Shown piece by piece: positions 1-12,105 of a stretch of 64,000 nucleotides of DNA. The stretch's first letter is position 1; the number at the start of each line of letters is the position of its first letter. Location of the stretch: NCBI RefSeq assembly GCF_010093535.1, contig NW_022985199.1:248001-312000 (forward strand). The letters are read 5' to 3'. The translations under genes and the position numbers were made by a program. The notes beneath the pieces were generated by a model. That model saw only the letters and a program-made list of their open reading frames with translations, had not been told where the DNA came from and did no database searches. Source of the DNA: Lindgomyces ingoldianus. Lineage: Eukaryota; Ascomycota; Dothideomycetes; Pleosporales; Lindgomycetaceae.

Positions 1-1510
<1,510 letters not shown>

Positions 1511-2166
1511 GATGAATAGAGGGATGCGGCGGGTGCCGCTATGGACAGTAATAGCAACCAGTTCACCGATAGAAACAATAGCGTGTGCGCGTCAGTTATA
1601 TGAAATGAAGGTTGCCGCGACCGATCCGCATGACGAGATGTCGCGAAAGGTGCGGATGCAGATGGGGTTGAGAACGGTGACCCTACACTTGGCGTAAATG
1701 CCGATGCCAAGATTTGACACGTGATCTGTTCGCTCGATCTCGGGATCTTTCGCTTTCACAATCTTTTCTTCTACTTCACTCGTCAATAGTTAACTCAAGC
1801 CTCCGCAACCTTCTCCAAGGCAATTCACTTACTACTGTGTAGTACATCTTGTCTGTCTCCGTGAATGTGAAACCTCTCCAGCCAGTGTTCGGGTCTGGAA
1901 GCTTCCAGAACCCGTCATTCACATGTCACTTTGCGGGGCACAACCCAAATATCCTTCATCACGCGATCTGTGGTACCGCATGTTGTCACACGCAATTAGG
2001 AACGACCAAGGTTGTAAAATAAGGCCAAAGAAAATAACCCCCGAGCCCTTCCGTAATATCCAGCAAGGGGAGCGATATGTCTTCTAAACCCCATTTTTTA
2101 TCCTACTATGCACCAATAGACCGCAAATCATCGACGACTTACATCCCTATTTATATCAATACTCTT
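1511..2166. other. Intergenic, Yme1 promoter side
   Basis: I see no coding region here. The stretch should hold the upstream region of yme1 and the 3' end of the aminotransferase transcript. Both genes are on the minus strand. Confidence 0.5.
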
Positions 2167-3777
2167 CTATGCCTCTTTCAAGGTCCTCACAAGCCTCTTA
2201 AACCCCTCCCTGAACACCACCTCCTCATGACTAAACACCAACCTAAAGAACCCAGGCTTCTCGCTCGCCTGCGCCTTGCCATTCGTCAAGAACACCTTGT
2301 TCCCCAACATCCTTCCCAGTAGCTTCTCCTCCCTCTCCCACCCGTCCTTCCCATCCTGCTCCCTCAACCACGAACTCAAATCAATCCAAAAGAAGAACCC
2401 TGCATTCGAGCCTGCAGAGTACTTGATCCCCGCTTCATCCATCAGCTGTCGCGCCAGCTTGTTTCCTGCTGCGAGTCGCTGCTGTGAGGTTTTAAGAAAA
2501 GTATCGAGCCAGTCTGAGTCTTCGAGGATGGTGACGGCGACGCGTTCGTCGATTTGGCCCGACCAGTGGAATTGGTTTATACAGCTTGTTGCTCGGACGA
2601 GGTCTTTGTTTTGGGACCATAGGACACCCATTCGCAGGCCGCCACAGGCAAAGTCCTTTGACATTCCGTAAACGAAGTGGAGATAATTAGGATTGATGTA
2701 TTGAGTGTAGTCGAAAGACAGCACTGAAGTAAAAGGCACCGCAGTAGACTCCGGCACCTCGTAAACCGACATCGCGTAGATTTCATCTGCTATGATATGG
2801 ATCTTGTGTTCATTGCAGAACTCCATGAGCGCGATTAGTGTGTCTTTTGTGTAGCATAGCCCCAATGGGTTGTGTGGATTGCAGAGCAGAAGAACGCGAA
2901 TGCGAGTTCCAGAATCTTCGGCCTTGCGACGGGCTTCTTCATACTTAGACACAACCAAGGGTGAGAATTGATCGGTATCGTGGAATGGAACGAAGACGGC
3001 CTTCATTCTAGAAAGGTCAGGATCAAGCTACATATAAGCCCCCGAGATTCTGGCGGGATTTCTGGCTCAAAAAGTCAGGAGGATCAGACTTACTTTGCGA
3101 GAAGGCCAAAGTCCATGGGAAAGGCGATATAACTTGGCATCGACAGCATGATGCCATCTCCCGGGTCTCCCAACACTATTCCAAGCATGTTAAAGATGGG
3201 CGTACACCCATTCGCAACTGTGAGCTCATCCGCCGTGATAGGCTTATATGGGTGGAAGTATCTGCATTTCGTCAGTGAAGATCAACAGCCGATAAATATT
3301 ACCAAAGGACAAAACAACTTCGGCAGGGAAAGACCCCAGATCATACTTGTTAATGAACTTCGCCATTCCACTACGCAGACGAACGGACCCCCATGGTCCT
3401 TCCCCATAATTGAATTCCTCTCCTTCCAGATGAAGCTATTCCTCCAACCATCAGTTATGTCTCATTGATCGCAGATATCAACCAACGCACATCTTTCGAC
3501 TTGATAAAAGTAGCAACGTCATCCAGCATTAGATGCTACAACAAGAGTCAGCAGATTTGCCGCAGCCTACTACATGGTCCCTATTCCCATGGATATTCCG
3601 AATCGGGCTATTTACATTCTCTGCAGTCCCAATGTTAACTATACCATCTGGATTTTTCACCGGATCCCATTTCGTTGCCATGATTGCGCCAGCTTTATCC
3701 CGTAGACTGTCGCCTGCGGCTAGCTCAGCGCCTCTTTTGCTGAGGGTGGATACAGTTCTGATTGAAAGGGAGTCCAT
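2167..3777 (-). CDS. PLP-dependent aminotransferase, class I/II (ACC synthase-like)
   Basis: This is a fold-type I PLP enzyme of the class I/II aminotransferase family, closest in style to fungal proteins annotated as ACC synthase-like. Five exons are inferred: 3616-3777, 3491-3535, 3347-3435, 3094-3261 and 2167-3007, giving about 434 residues, normal for the family. Phases match at every junction; the third junction rebuilds FINKYFHPYKPI. Visible cofactor features are CNPHNPLG (Asn contacting PLP), ADEIYA with the ring-nitrogen Asp near 229, the Schiff-base Lys near 272 in YGMSKDFACGGLRMG, and the C-terminal Arg in FFRLVFS that binds the substrate carboxylate. No targeting signal is obvious. 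The substrate cannot be told from sequence. ACC synthase activity should not be assumed, since many fungal relatives are plain aminotransferases. No neighbouring gene suggests a pathway. Confidence 0.88.
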
Positions 3778-4956
3778 GATAGGTCGACGATGGTAGCACG
3801 AGGCACCAGATAGGCAGAAAGTCTAGATACAGAATATTAATCAGAAGTATTAGAATCGACAACAGAAGAGGATAGAAGATATACTGTCACTGACAATAAC
3901 AGCAAGAAGTAAGGGTGAGTCACGAAATACATCTTCGTTCTTGGTTTGGAAAATTAGTGCGCAAATTGTCCGTTGTCCATCCTATTAAGCTGCAGGCAGA
4001 GACCCAGGTGGGGTTCCACGGAGCGGAAGCTGGGAACCGATCTACCGAGCCCGTAATTGTGAAAGGATTGGGTGGATTGGATCCGTTTGCAAGGTCATCG
4101 AAATGGGGCGTTCAGCCAGCTTGGCTAACACTTCCTTATCGGTACATGGCTGAACACTTCGAACTCCCAATGCATCACCCGACCTGAAAATCACTTCGAG
4201 CCCGATGGCGGCGTCCTTCGATGGCAAAGTTCTTCTCGGGGCCGTCCCCAAACTTCCCACACACAAAGCTAATTGGAGCCACCGTTCCCTGAGGAGAGGA
4301 ACAATAAAACAAAGTCATGAACAGTAAGCTTACAAGCGCGCAAACGCCGCGAACTTAAACACCGAAAGGTACTACGCACTTCTTCTCCGATACGAGTTCC
4401 TTCCCAGGATGGATCACCGGGTTTGAAACGGAGCAACCTCTACCCCAACAAACTCACTATTTTACGGTCTTGAAGAAAGGGTACTTCTTCAAAAATGCAT
4501 CTTTGCAGTGCTTCTAAAAGGCGGGGACCAGATTTGAAACAAGAATACCCCTCCACCAACAACTCACTATTTTTACGATCTTGAGGAGAGTCTTATCTCG
4601 AAGACGCACCGTGGCGCGATGCTCGTACAGGGTGAGGGCCATGCTTAGAAAGTATATAAATATTACGATCAACTCTTGATCATCTTCTTTTCTCTGTCGC
4701 CACATATCGTCTCCCTTCTTTTCCTTGGCTCTTTCCGTTCTTCCTCCTATTCTCTTTTCGTTCATATTTCCTACTGTTTTTCTTTGAGCGGGCCCCCGAT
4801 TATGAATCTTTTTATTTCTTGGGGTTATCGACTTCTCCACGGCTAACATCGCACTCCTTCAGAATCCATCTCTCATATTCACAGTCACCACTAACATAGA
4901 CGGCTCCCTTCATACCATTACCCCTATTATAATTACGGACCGCAGGAACTGAGATA
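3778..4956. other. Intergenic, no gene seen
   Basis: This 1.2-kb stretch upstream of the aminotransferase contains only short unsupported ORFs. It includes the diverged tandem duplication listed separately. Confidence 0.5.
4415..4640. repeat. Diverged tandem duplication, about 110-bp unit
   Basis: Two similar blocks follow each other. The first begins near 4418 (core gggtttgaaac, then aactcactattttacggtcttga). The second begins near 4529 (core agatttgaaac, then aactcactatttttacgatcttga). The offset is about 110 bp with many substitutions, so the duplication is old. I see no coding capacity. Confidence 0.5.
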
Positions 4957-6032
4957 TGACTACGACTATATCAACTACAGTTACTGAAGTAATAGGTAGC
5001 GAGGCGGTTAGTTGATTGGTGTTTCGCATAATTATTTTTATACGATACTAATGAATGTATCATAGCCTGTATCGATACCATCATCTGCTGTTACAGAGAC
5101 TACTAGCACGGATGCGCTACCGCCACTTCCTGTTCATACAAGCAATCCTCCACCACTTCCTCTTAGCACAGAAAACCCCACCTCCGCCTCGGCCTCCACC
5201 ACCTACAACACCAAAACAGGTGAACCTAGATCCTGAGAACCCAGATCATGAAAGTCCGGATTTTAACAGTCTAGGTCCCACAAAGCCAGTTCTACCACCA
5301 TCTCCCCCGCCGCCATCTGACCCACAGCCTGCAGACTCACCCGACTGCAAGGATGGAAGATCAGCAACACTACGCATCCAGACATACTCCTCAACGAACC
5401 AGCTAGCCCTGATAACTTCCTGTAAGGATCCTAGATGCGTAACCGCCCTTCCAGAAGTCGTAAGTTCAGGTCGTCAAACTACTTCTACCCTTGCAGTCTT
5501 TGAGGAGCCCACATCTCCTTTCAGATGCTTTAAAGGCGCCCCCGATCCCTCTGACAGTGGACCTGTTTCAATGCCAACATCACGCTCCAGCACCGCCAAG
5601 AACAAACGCACAATCGCCATCCCCATCCCAGAGGACTTTGACGACCAACCACCACGGCGCATAAACAAATTCATCGTGGACCAGATGGTGATAGCTCAAT
5701 TACACGGGAATATTATCCCCATAGCCGGCAATGGGGATAGCCCTGTTGGTGGTATTTCATCAGGTAAGCAATTCGACTTTAGGAATGTTCCATTAAACAC
5801 GGGCGTCTCAGGTATCCACGGCGGCTCATCTGTGATGGTAATCGCTCAGCGTACAATCTGGATCGCTTACTTCTGGGAAATTCCCATATTTTCAAATGAG
5901 GGGTCAGTGCGAATGGCAACCTCGACGATAGTGTTACCCCCATTACAGATGCTCTATTTCGCTCTCATGTGCTCGACATCTTTAGGTTCGGGAACGTTAC
6001 ACTCAGCGGTGCGAGCTCGCAATCTTTCCTAG
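4957..6032 (+). pseudogene. Frame-broken Ser/Thr/Pro-rich (surface-protein-like) locus
   Basis: An ATG at 4957 opens a Ser/Thr-rich reading (MTTTISTTVTE). It is followed by an intron-like gap ending in a branch-plus-acceptor (tactaatg...catag) near 5067. The same frame then gives a Ser/Thr/Pro-rich stretch (PVSIPSSAVTETTSTDALP) and stops near 5235. A Pro-rich continuation (PSPPPPSDPQPADSPDC, then Cys-containing text) runs on in another frame to 6032. No intron of reasonable size reconciles the two frames. The composition resembles fungal secreted or wall proteins with mucin-like linkers. I recognise no domain. A wrongly guessed exon structure is the main alternative to decay. Confidence 0.35.
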
Positions 6033-7270
6033 GCCTATCTCAGAGCTGTTATTATAGATTATATTACCATTCAGCTAGACCAACCATTTCGCAAGTTAAA
6101 GCACGGTACCATCCCCATCCAATGTGATCCGAACCAACAGCCGCCAGGTCAGCAAGACTGTAAGGCGATTTTCAAGGCCTAGACACAAGCTAAACGAGTT
6201 AAAATTTGCATCTACCAAAATATGGAACGTGAAACATTCTCAGTAGAATGGACGCTGTTAGATTTGAATAAGCAGACTGCTTCCTGGCCCAACACGACTA
6301 GCGCCATTCTCAGTAGCAGCGACGGTGACACTCACAGCGAAGTGCAAATCAACATCTAGAACACCACCAACAAAGACAATACTAGAATTACTCCATAGTG
6401 GAGGCGGACGCGGGTGGTGGTTGCCTGCCTAGTTTTAATACGGCTAGAAGCAGTGGGTCTGAAAGTTCATTTGTAGTGGGATGTAATGAGGTTTTAGGAA
6501 ACAGTTGTGGCTATAATGATCCTAAGAAAGTGGGGTAGAAGCCTTTGAATGCTGGGTTTGGGAGGACTTTTACGTGTTAGTGAGCTGAATGTGTCAAAAG
6601 CCACGGTAGGCTTGGATTAGTGGTGGATACCGGAGACAATTTTGATTATTATTGTGTTGAAGGAATCAGTGACCTCTTTTTTTGTTGACCTAGTGAATGA
6701 GGTCGTTGCATAAGGCATAGTTGGAAAGTTCAGCAACTTAATGTGTAAGAATCATAGGAACGTTTCTAAACCCAATTTTCTTGTTGCCAGTTTCTAAAAT
6801 TCTTCGACGTGTGGCTTGTTTCGTTTCGGCTTCAAACTTGATAGGTCCGTGATTCTTCCATATATATCCACGATTTCCCATCTCGCTTTCCACGGCCTAG
6901 AGAACCGGGCGTAGTGTTAAAACAAGAGCCTTTCTTCTTGGACCTATAAAACCGTTTTAAAATTACAGCAATCCCCTCGGAGCCTTACCTTTCAATGTGG
7001 TATTCTGGGAAGCTAGCATAAGTGAATGCACATAAACCACGACAAAAACTTGACTTAATATTATTTTCTGCGCCAAAAACCATGAAAAATACCCAACGAC
7101 CTCCAGCGCCATATCCCCCCTGGGAGCAACCCAATGGTCTAAGACAGACATGCACTGTCGACGATTCTTTCGACTTTACTCGGAATTTATGAAGAATTTC
7201 TCCCTTTTTCCTCTCCGAAACGGACTAGTTTTGGGGGCTAGATTATGCTCAACTACGCTACGAGGGATGT
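6033..7270. other. Gene-poor stretch, degraded sequence
   Basis: No intact gene. Around 6060-6360 there are short protein-like runs (for example TFSVEWTLLDLNKQTASWPN) broken by stops. They may belong to the preceding decayed locus. The rest is AT-rich and without recognisable signal. Confidence 0.4.
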
Positions 7271-7674
7271 AGAACTTGTAGACTTGTAAAACATCTCTTA
7301 GATTGTGGTGCAAATCCGAATCTCAGTCCGAATGCCGTTGCTGCGGTAGAGATATTTGGGGGAGACCAGTTTGTTTCGAACTCGGGGTCTATTCTTGCGT
7401 GGGTAGTGAGAGGAGGGAATAGAGAGGTTCTTGAGTTGCTAGTGGAATGAGGTGGGGTGTTGAGAAATGCAAATCCTGTTCATTGTGCGGTAGACGCTGT
7501 GGATGAGAGGATGTTAGTGAGAGTCCTGGAGATAGGGGGGGACATGGAAGAATCAGATAGTATTACAATTTGGGGGAACCACTGATCAAGACAATTAGGG
7601 AGAACAAGGTGGGTATAGTGAAGGTTTTGCTTGCAAATGGAGCGAGTGTGTATAGGAGGGGAGTGATGGGTTAA
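7271..7674 (+). pseudogene. Decayed ankyrin-repeat gene fragment
   Basis: Translation shows ankyrin-repeat signatures in order: VKHLLDCGANPNL, then GNREVLELLVE, then an in-frame TGA, then HCAVDAVDERMLVRVLEIGGD. After a frame change comes PLIKTIRENKVGIVKVLLANGASV. About three to four repeat units can be traced. The TGA sits where an ankyrin repeat usually has a basic or small residue, so it could come from CGA by one C-to-T change. A second break is the frame change near 7575. No start codon or flanking exons are evident. This is a relic, not a functional gene. Confidence 0.65.
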
Positions 7675-8442
7675 GTACGGTGGAGATAGTGAAGAAGGAA
7701 TGTATCGACGACAATATCGGGGAGAGTATTATTGAGGCATGAGTGAGAGAGGAGTGAGATATATGTGATGGGCTCCGATTCTGCATAAGATATCCTCTAG
7801 TTTTTATGAACAAATAGTGATGGACAACAGCTAATGCTTGGTATAAAGCGTCTCTTCTGTAATGCTAAACTTTCTTTACTAATTTTCAAGATTAAGACAG
7901 AATGCTTAGATACCACAACTGTATTGTGTAGCTCATGCTTCAATATTCCGCTGTGCCCCTGATCTGATCACGTGCCTTCAACATTCGCTCTCCCGAGTCT
8001 TTAGGTTCGAAGATCAAAGATAAAGTGGGTAGGGTGGTAACTCTATTTGTATTTAGCGGAACGGTCCAATTCCGCTCCCATTCCTCACTCCCTCTATTGA
8101 GGCATCGACTAGGCGCTTTAACCAATATTTCCAGAGAGATTACCCTATCAAGCCATGGCCTGTTTCGAACTCATGAAAGCGATATGAAAAAAAAATACAC
8201 TGCTCGGTTATAAACTATGCTACTGTTCAATGCCTCGCGGCGACTAGCCTCATTTATACAAGCCTCTTACCATTCCTACACTCACCCCAGCAGTGCTAAA
8301 GCTAACCATTTTCAATACAACACTCTCCTCTACTCCAAAGGGGTGAAGTCGAATCCAATGGCGTTCCTATGGACAAAAGCAACATTTACTATTAAACATC
8401 CAATTTACACGACTACTCCACGCTATTCCAATGTCGGGACAG
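7675..8442. other. Intergenic, no gene seen
   Basis: Only short unsupported ORFs lie between the ankyrin relic and the 3' end of the next minus-strand gene. Confidence 0.45.
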
Positions 8443-11226
8443 TCAATTACCCACCATATGCCTCTCGAATCTGCCCAAGCGCGGTGGTGTTTCATCCATA
8501 GTATCCAACTGCTGTTCGTCCCTTGCATACCGCATTCCAGCGGCAGCTAGCTCTTCTCTCATCATCTGTTCTTCGGCATCTCCAGAGTTCTCTTGGTTCT
8601 GTTGCTGAGGGGTGATCCTGCGACGTGACGTTCCTGCGCGGTGCATGGAAGGTCGATGACTCCCGGTTGCGATAAACTGCTCGGGTGCGACAGAAGGCCG
8701 ATCACCATGACGAGGGGCGTATGTCTGGGGGGCTGTTTGACGTTCATGATAAGGGAGAGACCCGGCAATGGAACGTGGTGGATTGCGACGCTCGGGATCG
8801 GGCTCTGCTCGTTGTCTGTAGCTGGAGTTCCGGGGTGGGATCATTGCCGCATACGCTGGGCCTTGTCCTTGCAAGCCTTGCCTGCGGCCTTCGGGTGGAG
8901 AGCTTGGGCTTGATGAATAAGGTTGTCCGCTGCGAGCATATTCGCGCGGGGATCGCGTTATGTTGCTCTGCTGTTGAGGCAACTGCATCTGACGATTTGA
9001 AAGATCTCGAGGACTGGCATGTGGCATGCTGAATCGAATAGGAATTGGAGATGAAGGAATTTGGCCACCCCGAATACTAGCCACTTGAGAGTGTTGGAAC
9101 TGCTGGGTTTGACCCTGACTGACCCTATCGTGTTGACCTGGGAATGTGCGAGCAACGGGCTGGGCTTCGTTGGTGGAAGTGCCAACAGGGACATTTTCGC
9201 TTGACCTATGGCCAGCTCTGCTCCCTGGTGCGCCTCTACGCTGCGATTGCGATGTTGGAGTACGAGTAGACGAAAGTTCAGAGTAACGAGTATGGGGTGG
9301 CCGCAAGTCAGGGTCGCGGCGGCCAGTCGAGGTACGGTAATGGGCACTGTTGCCAGACCCCTGCCGAATACCACTTGATCCTGAAACTCTTCTATACTCG
9401 GGTAGGGGGTCGTCGAAATCCGTAATTTCGTGTTGAAAAGCGGACGGAACTCGTGAACTGGGCTGAGAAGGAGCCGTATACATTTCAGATGAGATACGAG
9501 ATAGATAGGAAGCCGCACGTTGCTCTAGAAGATCCAAAGGAGAGGAAAGATCTCTCTGCGCGGCACTTGAAGCATCTTGATCATCACCAACAAAGTCATT
9601 GGGTGAAACAAGACCTGTAGATGGCCTTGGAGTGCTCTGGGCGCTATGCATGCGAGTATAAGGGCTCGCTGGGAGTGGCGAAACACCATGATGACCGACC
9701 ATTGCAGGGAGATTGGGCGACGAAAAGCTCGATACTCTGGTTGGCCGTGGGCGAAGGTGGCCATCGTTCGCTGATCGGACCTGAGAGGGTCGAATGGAGA
9801 AATACGCTCCTCGACTAAGGTGCCTTGAAGGGGCCGCTCCATCGTATTGCGCCTGTGGGAGTTCAGAGCCTTGTTGGTGATTACCACTGGATTGTCGAGA
9901 TGCAGGAAGCTCATAGTAAGAGTATGGTTGACTAGAGTTTGTAGAAGCTTCACTGACCCCCTGAGACGCGTGACGGCTGATATCAACATTTGAAGGTATG
10001 TGATTGTGCTCTGTTTGGCTTGTTCTCGTTCTTCCAAAGAGCTCCCGGTAGCGGCCTTGAATAGATTCAGATATAGTGTGCGCCCTACTTCGCAGCCTCT
10101 CATCCAGAGAGGGACGGCGTTTTCCTGTATCATGCTCCTCGGCATTCTCTGAGGCCTCCGCCTCTGTGCGACCGTGAACCTCAGCGGTTGGTGCAGTCCA
10201 GAAATCCTCATCTGCTGATGACTGTGCAGTACGTCCTAGACTCCGCATCCGTGCTGGCTGAGAGGGGTCGCTTTGAGAAGACATTGTTCGAACTCGGCGC
10301 GGAGACCGTACGGGACGTGACCGGGGTTCTGTATGCGGCATGATCTGGGACTCTTTGAACACGTAACGTTCAGGAGAAAGGAAGTATCCGTGCAAGTACA
10401 GGGTGGGTAATTTTTGGGGCTGGCTGCTATCTCGTTCCCCGTTTCCCTTCCCGGTCTCCCCCGCCTGAGGCGAGCTTATGGCGTGTGCTTGGTTTAAAGG
10501 AGATGGCGCATGTGTGCTTCGCTGGAGGACAGAGTCGACTCGACCTCTCCCAAGAGCAACGCTAGACCTGGCTGCACCATGTTGACTCGCCTCCGCAGCC
10601 CCATCAATGGAGGACTGCTCCCTTGTATGAGCGGCTGATTCGGCGAGGTCTTCAGACGTGTTCGTTCGTGCCCGACCAAAGCCCGAAAATCCAAACTGAT
10701 GCTTTGGTGGCGAAGAAGGTGCATCATCTTCAGTATTCTCTCTGGAGCTTAGCCGTGGTGGAGGCAGTTGAGATTGTCTAGCTGGTATGGTATCTTGAGT
10801 AGCAGGTCGAAAGGGGAGCTGCATGTTACGAGCCGGAGTAGGTGTGACTTCTTCTGGTGCACTGCTATCTGGCACAGGAGTTCCTGAATTGTCCGCATTT
10901 GCCTCAGGTGCTTGGGGGAGGCTGTCATCAGAGTCCGAATCAGTAGAGGAATGGACAGCTTCATGCGGCCTCAGGATTGGGATATTTCCGAGACCTGTGA
11001 GTGCATCGTCACGGGAGTGCTCGGGACCAGGTCGGAGTCTGGGACCAATGCTAAGGGGGGGATAAGGCCGTGGACCCCTTATCGGGAGGCCTGCCGAAGG
11101 GAGAGCTGCTTGCCTCCGCGCCATACGGCGGCGTGTCTCTTCGACATCCACAGGCGTCAAGGTTATCTCCGAGGGCCTCAAGCGTAACATGCTGGTGATG
11201 GACCCGCTAGGAGTAGAGACGGCCAA
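8443..11226 (-). CDS. Large disordered protein of unknown function
   Basis: A single open frame of 927 codons with no intron. The protein is dominated by Ser, Pro, Gln, Arg and Thr and has the look of an intrinsically disordered scaffold. I see no catalytic motif, membrane segment or signal peptide. Visible features are an N-terminal basic segment (VEETRRRMARRQAALP), an acidic Ser/Asp patch (STDSDSDDSLPQAPEA), many RxxS sites suited to basophilic kinases, and a more ordered acidic C-terminus around EEQMMREELAAAGMRYARDEQQLD that could be a short helix. The length of the frame and the absence of stops across 2.8 kb support it as a real gene. It is divergent from the Pkh-type kinase, with 879 bp between start codons. 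I do not recognise the family. Confidence 0.8.
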   Translation of the reverse strand: MAVSTPSGSITSMLRLRPSEITLTPVDVEETRRRMARRQAALPSAGLPIRGPRPYPPLSIGPRLRPGPEHSRDDALTGLGNIPILRPHEAVHSSTDSDSDDSLPQAPEANADNSGTPVPDSSAPEEVTPTPARNMQLPFRPATQDTIPARQSQLPPPRLSSRENTEDDAPSSPPKHQFGFSGFGRARTNTSEDLAESAAHTREQSSIDGAAEASQHGAARSSVALGRGRVDSVLQRSTHAPSPLNQAHAISSPQAGETGKGNGERDSSQPQKLPTLYLHGYFLSPERYVFKESQIMPHTEPRSRPVRSPRRVRTMSSQSDPSQPARMRSLGRTAQSSADEDFWTAPTAEVHGRTEAEASENAEEHDTGKRRPSLDERLRSRAHTISESIQGRYRELFGRTRTSQTEHNHIPSNVDISRHASQGVSEASTNSSQPYSYYELPASRQSSGNHQQGSELPQAQYDGAAPSRHLSRGAYFSIRPSQVRSANDGHLRPRPTRVSSFSSPNLPAMVGHHGVSPLPASPYTRMHSAQSTPRPSTGLVSPNDFVGDDQDASSAAQRDLSSPLDLLEQRAASYLSRISSEMYTAPSQPSSRVPSAFQHEITDFDDPLPEYRRVSGSSGIRQGSGNSAHYRTSTGRRDPDLRPPHTRYSELSSTRTPTSQSQRRGAPGSRAGHRSSENVPVGTSTNEAQPVARTFPGQHDRVSQGQTQQFQHSQVASIRGGQIPSSPIPIRFSMPHASPRDLSNRQMQLPQQQSNITRSPREYARSGQPYSSSPSSPPEGRRQGLQGQGPAYAAMIPPRNSSYRQRAEPDPERRNPPRSIAGSLPYHERQTAPQTYAPRHGDRPSVAPEQFIATGSHRPSMHRAGTSRRRITPQQQNQENSGDAEEQMMREELAAAGMRYARDEQQLDTMDETPPRLGRFERHMVGN

Positions 11227-12105
11227 GCTTCAATAACTGAAAGAGAATTGTAACCAAAAGGTGGGGGGTAAACACGAAATGACTTGACCAGAGAAAAGGG
11301 CAATCAATGATGAGAGGAAATAGTGATGGCCAACATCTTCCTACCTATGATTCGCATCGTTGCTGCCGTGAGCCAGCTCGTCTATGGACGGCACGCGGGT
11401 TGAGTTTCACTGGTAGGAGATTGACCAGCACTGCTCACCTACCCAGACATCGCCTCTATGGGATTCGCGACTGCCCTAGGCAGGCCTTGTGTTGGCAGCG
11501 CAGGGTGATGTGCTGATGAAGTAGTGCCTGCGTCCATGGTGCGGTCGTCGAGCTGGGTATATCTTGATGGCAGTATCGCAGGATTCAGACGTTTGTACTG
11601 TCGGGGGCAGGCACGACCAGGAGGGCATCCAATAATAGGAATGGGAAGAGGGCCAAGGGCAACGGGGAACATGGTGCAATGCACGTAGCCATGCTGGGCA
11701 TATTGATTGCGCGTAACCTGGCACAAGTTTCAAGGCGGCGGCGATGGGCACGTCCTGCACCGCCAGTAGTACAAGCCAGGAAAAAACCCATGTGCGATGC
11801 GGATAGAGAAGCAGCTGGTCGTCGCTGTCGTGCGGGCTGGGGCGCGCGGGTTGCTCTTCCAAGTTCTCACGATGCGGCCATGGTGGTGTTGGCCCGCTTG
11901 ATCGGAGTCGTCAGCGCTGCCGAGCCCTTCTCATCTCCGCCAACAAGCCTCACCCGTGGACCCCAGGCCGACCCTCATTTGTCTTGCGACAGCATCCCGC
12001 CCTCTGTCTTTGGCCTCGGGGCCCTCCCACGCCATTGCAGCCGCTTGCCATTCACTCGAACCGCCACTTTGTCTTGCCGAGACGTCGTCGGCCGTCTTGT
12101 CTGCC
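11227..12105. promoter_or_regulatory. Divergent intergenic region between the disordered-protein gene and the Pkh kinase
   Basis: These 879 bp separate two divergent start codons, so both promoters and 5' leaders should lie here. The kinase frame stays open upstream to 11956, but I prefer the ATG at 12106. I could not identify a defined operator. Confidence 0.5.

Noticed and set aside
8217..8501. 94-codon plus-strand ORF MLLFNASRRLASFI...
   Set aside because: The N-terminus looks vaguely like a mitochondrial presequence, but the ORF overlaps the 3' end of the large minus-strand gene and has no other support.
8958..10211. Two long minus-strand ORFs (186 and 228 codons) inside the large disordered-protein gene
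   Set aside because: They are alternate frames of a long open reading frame with biased composition.
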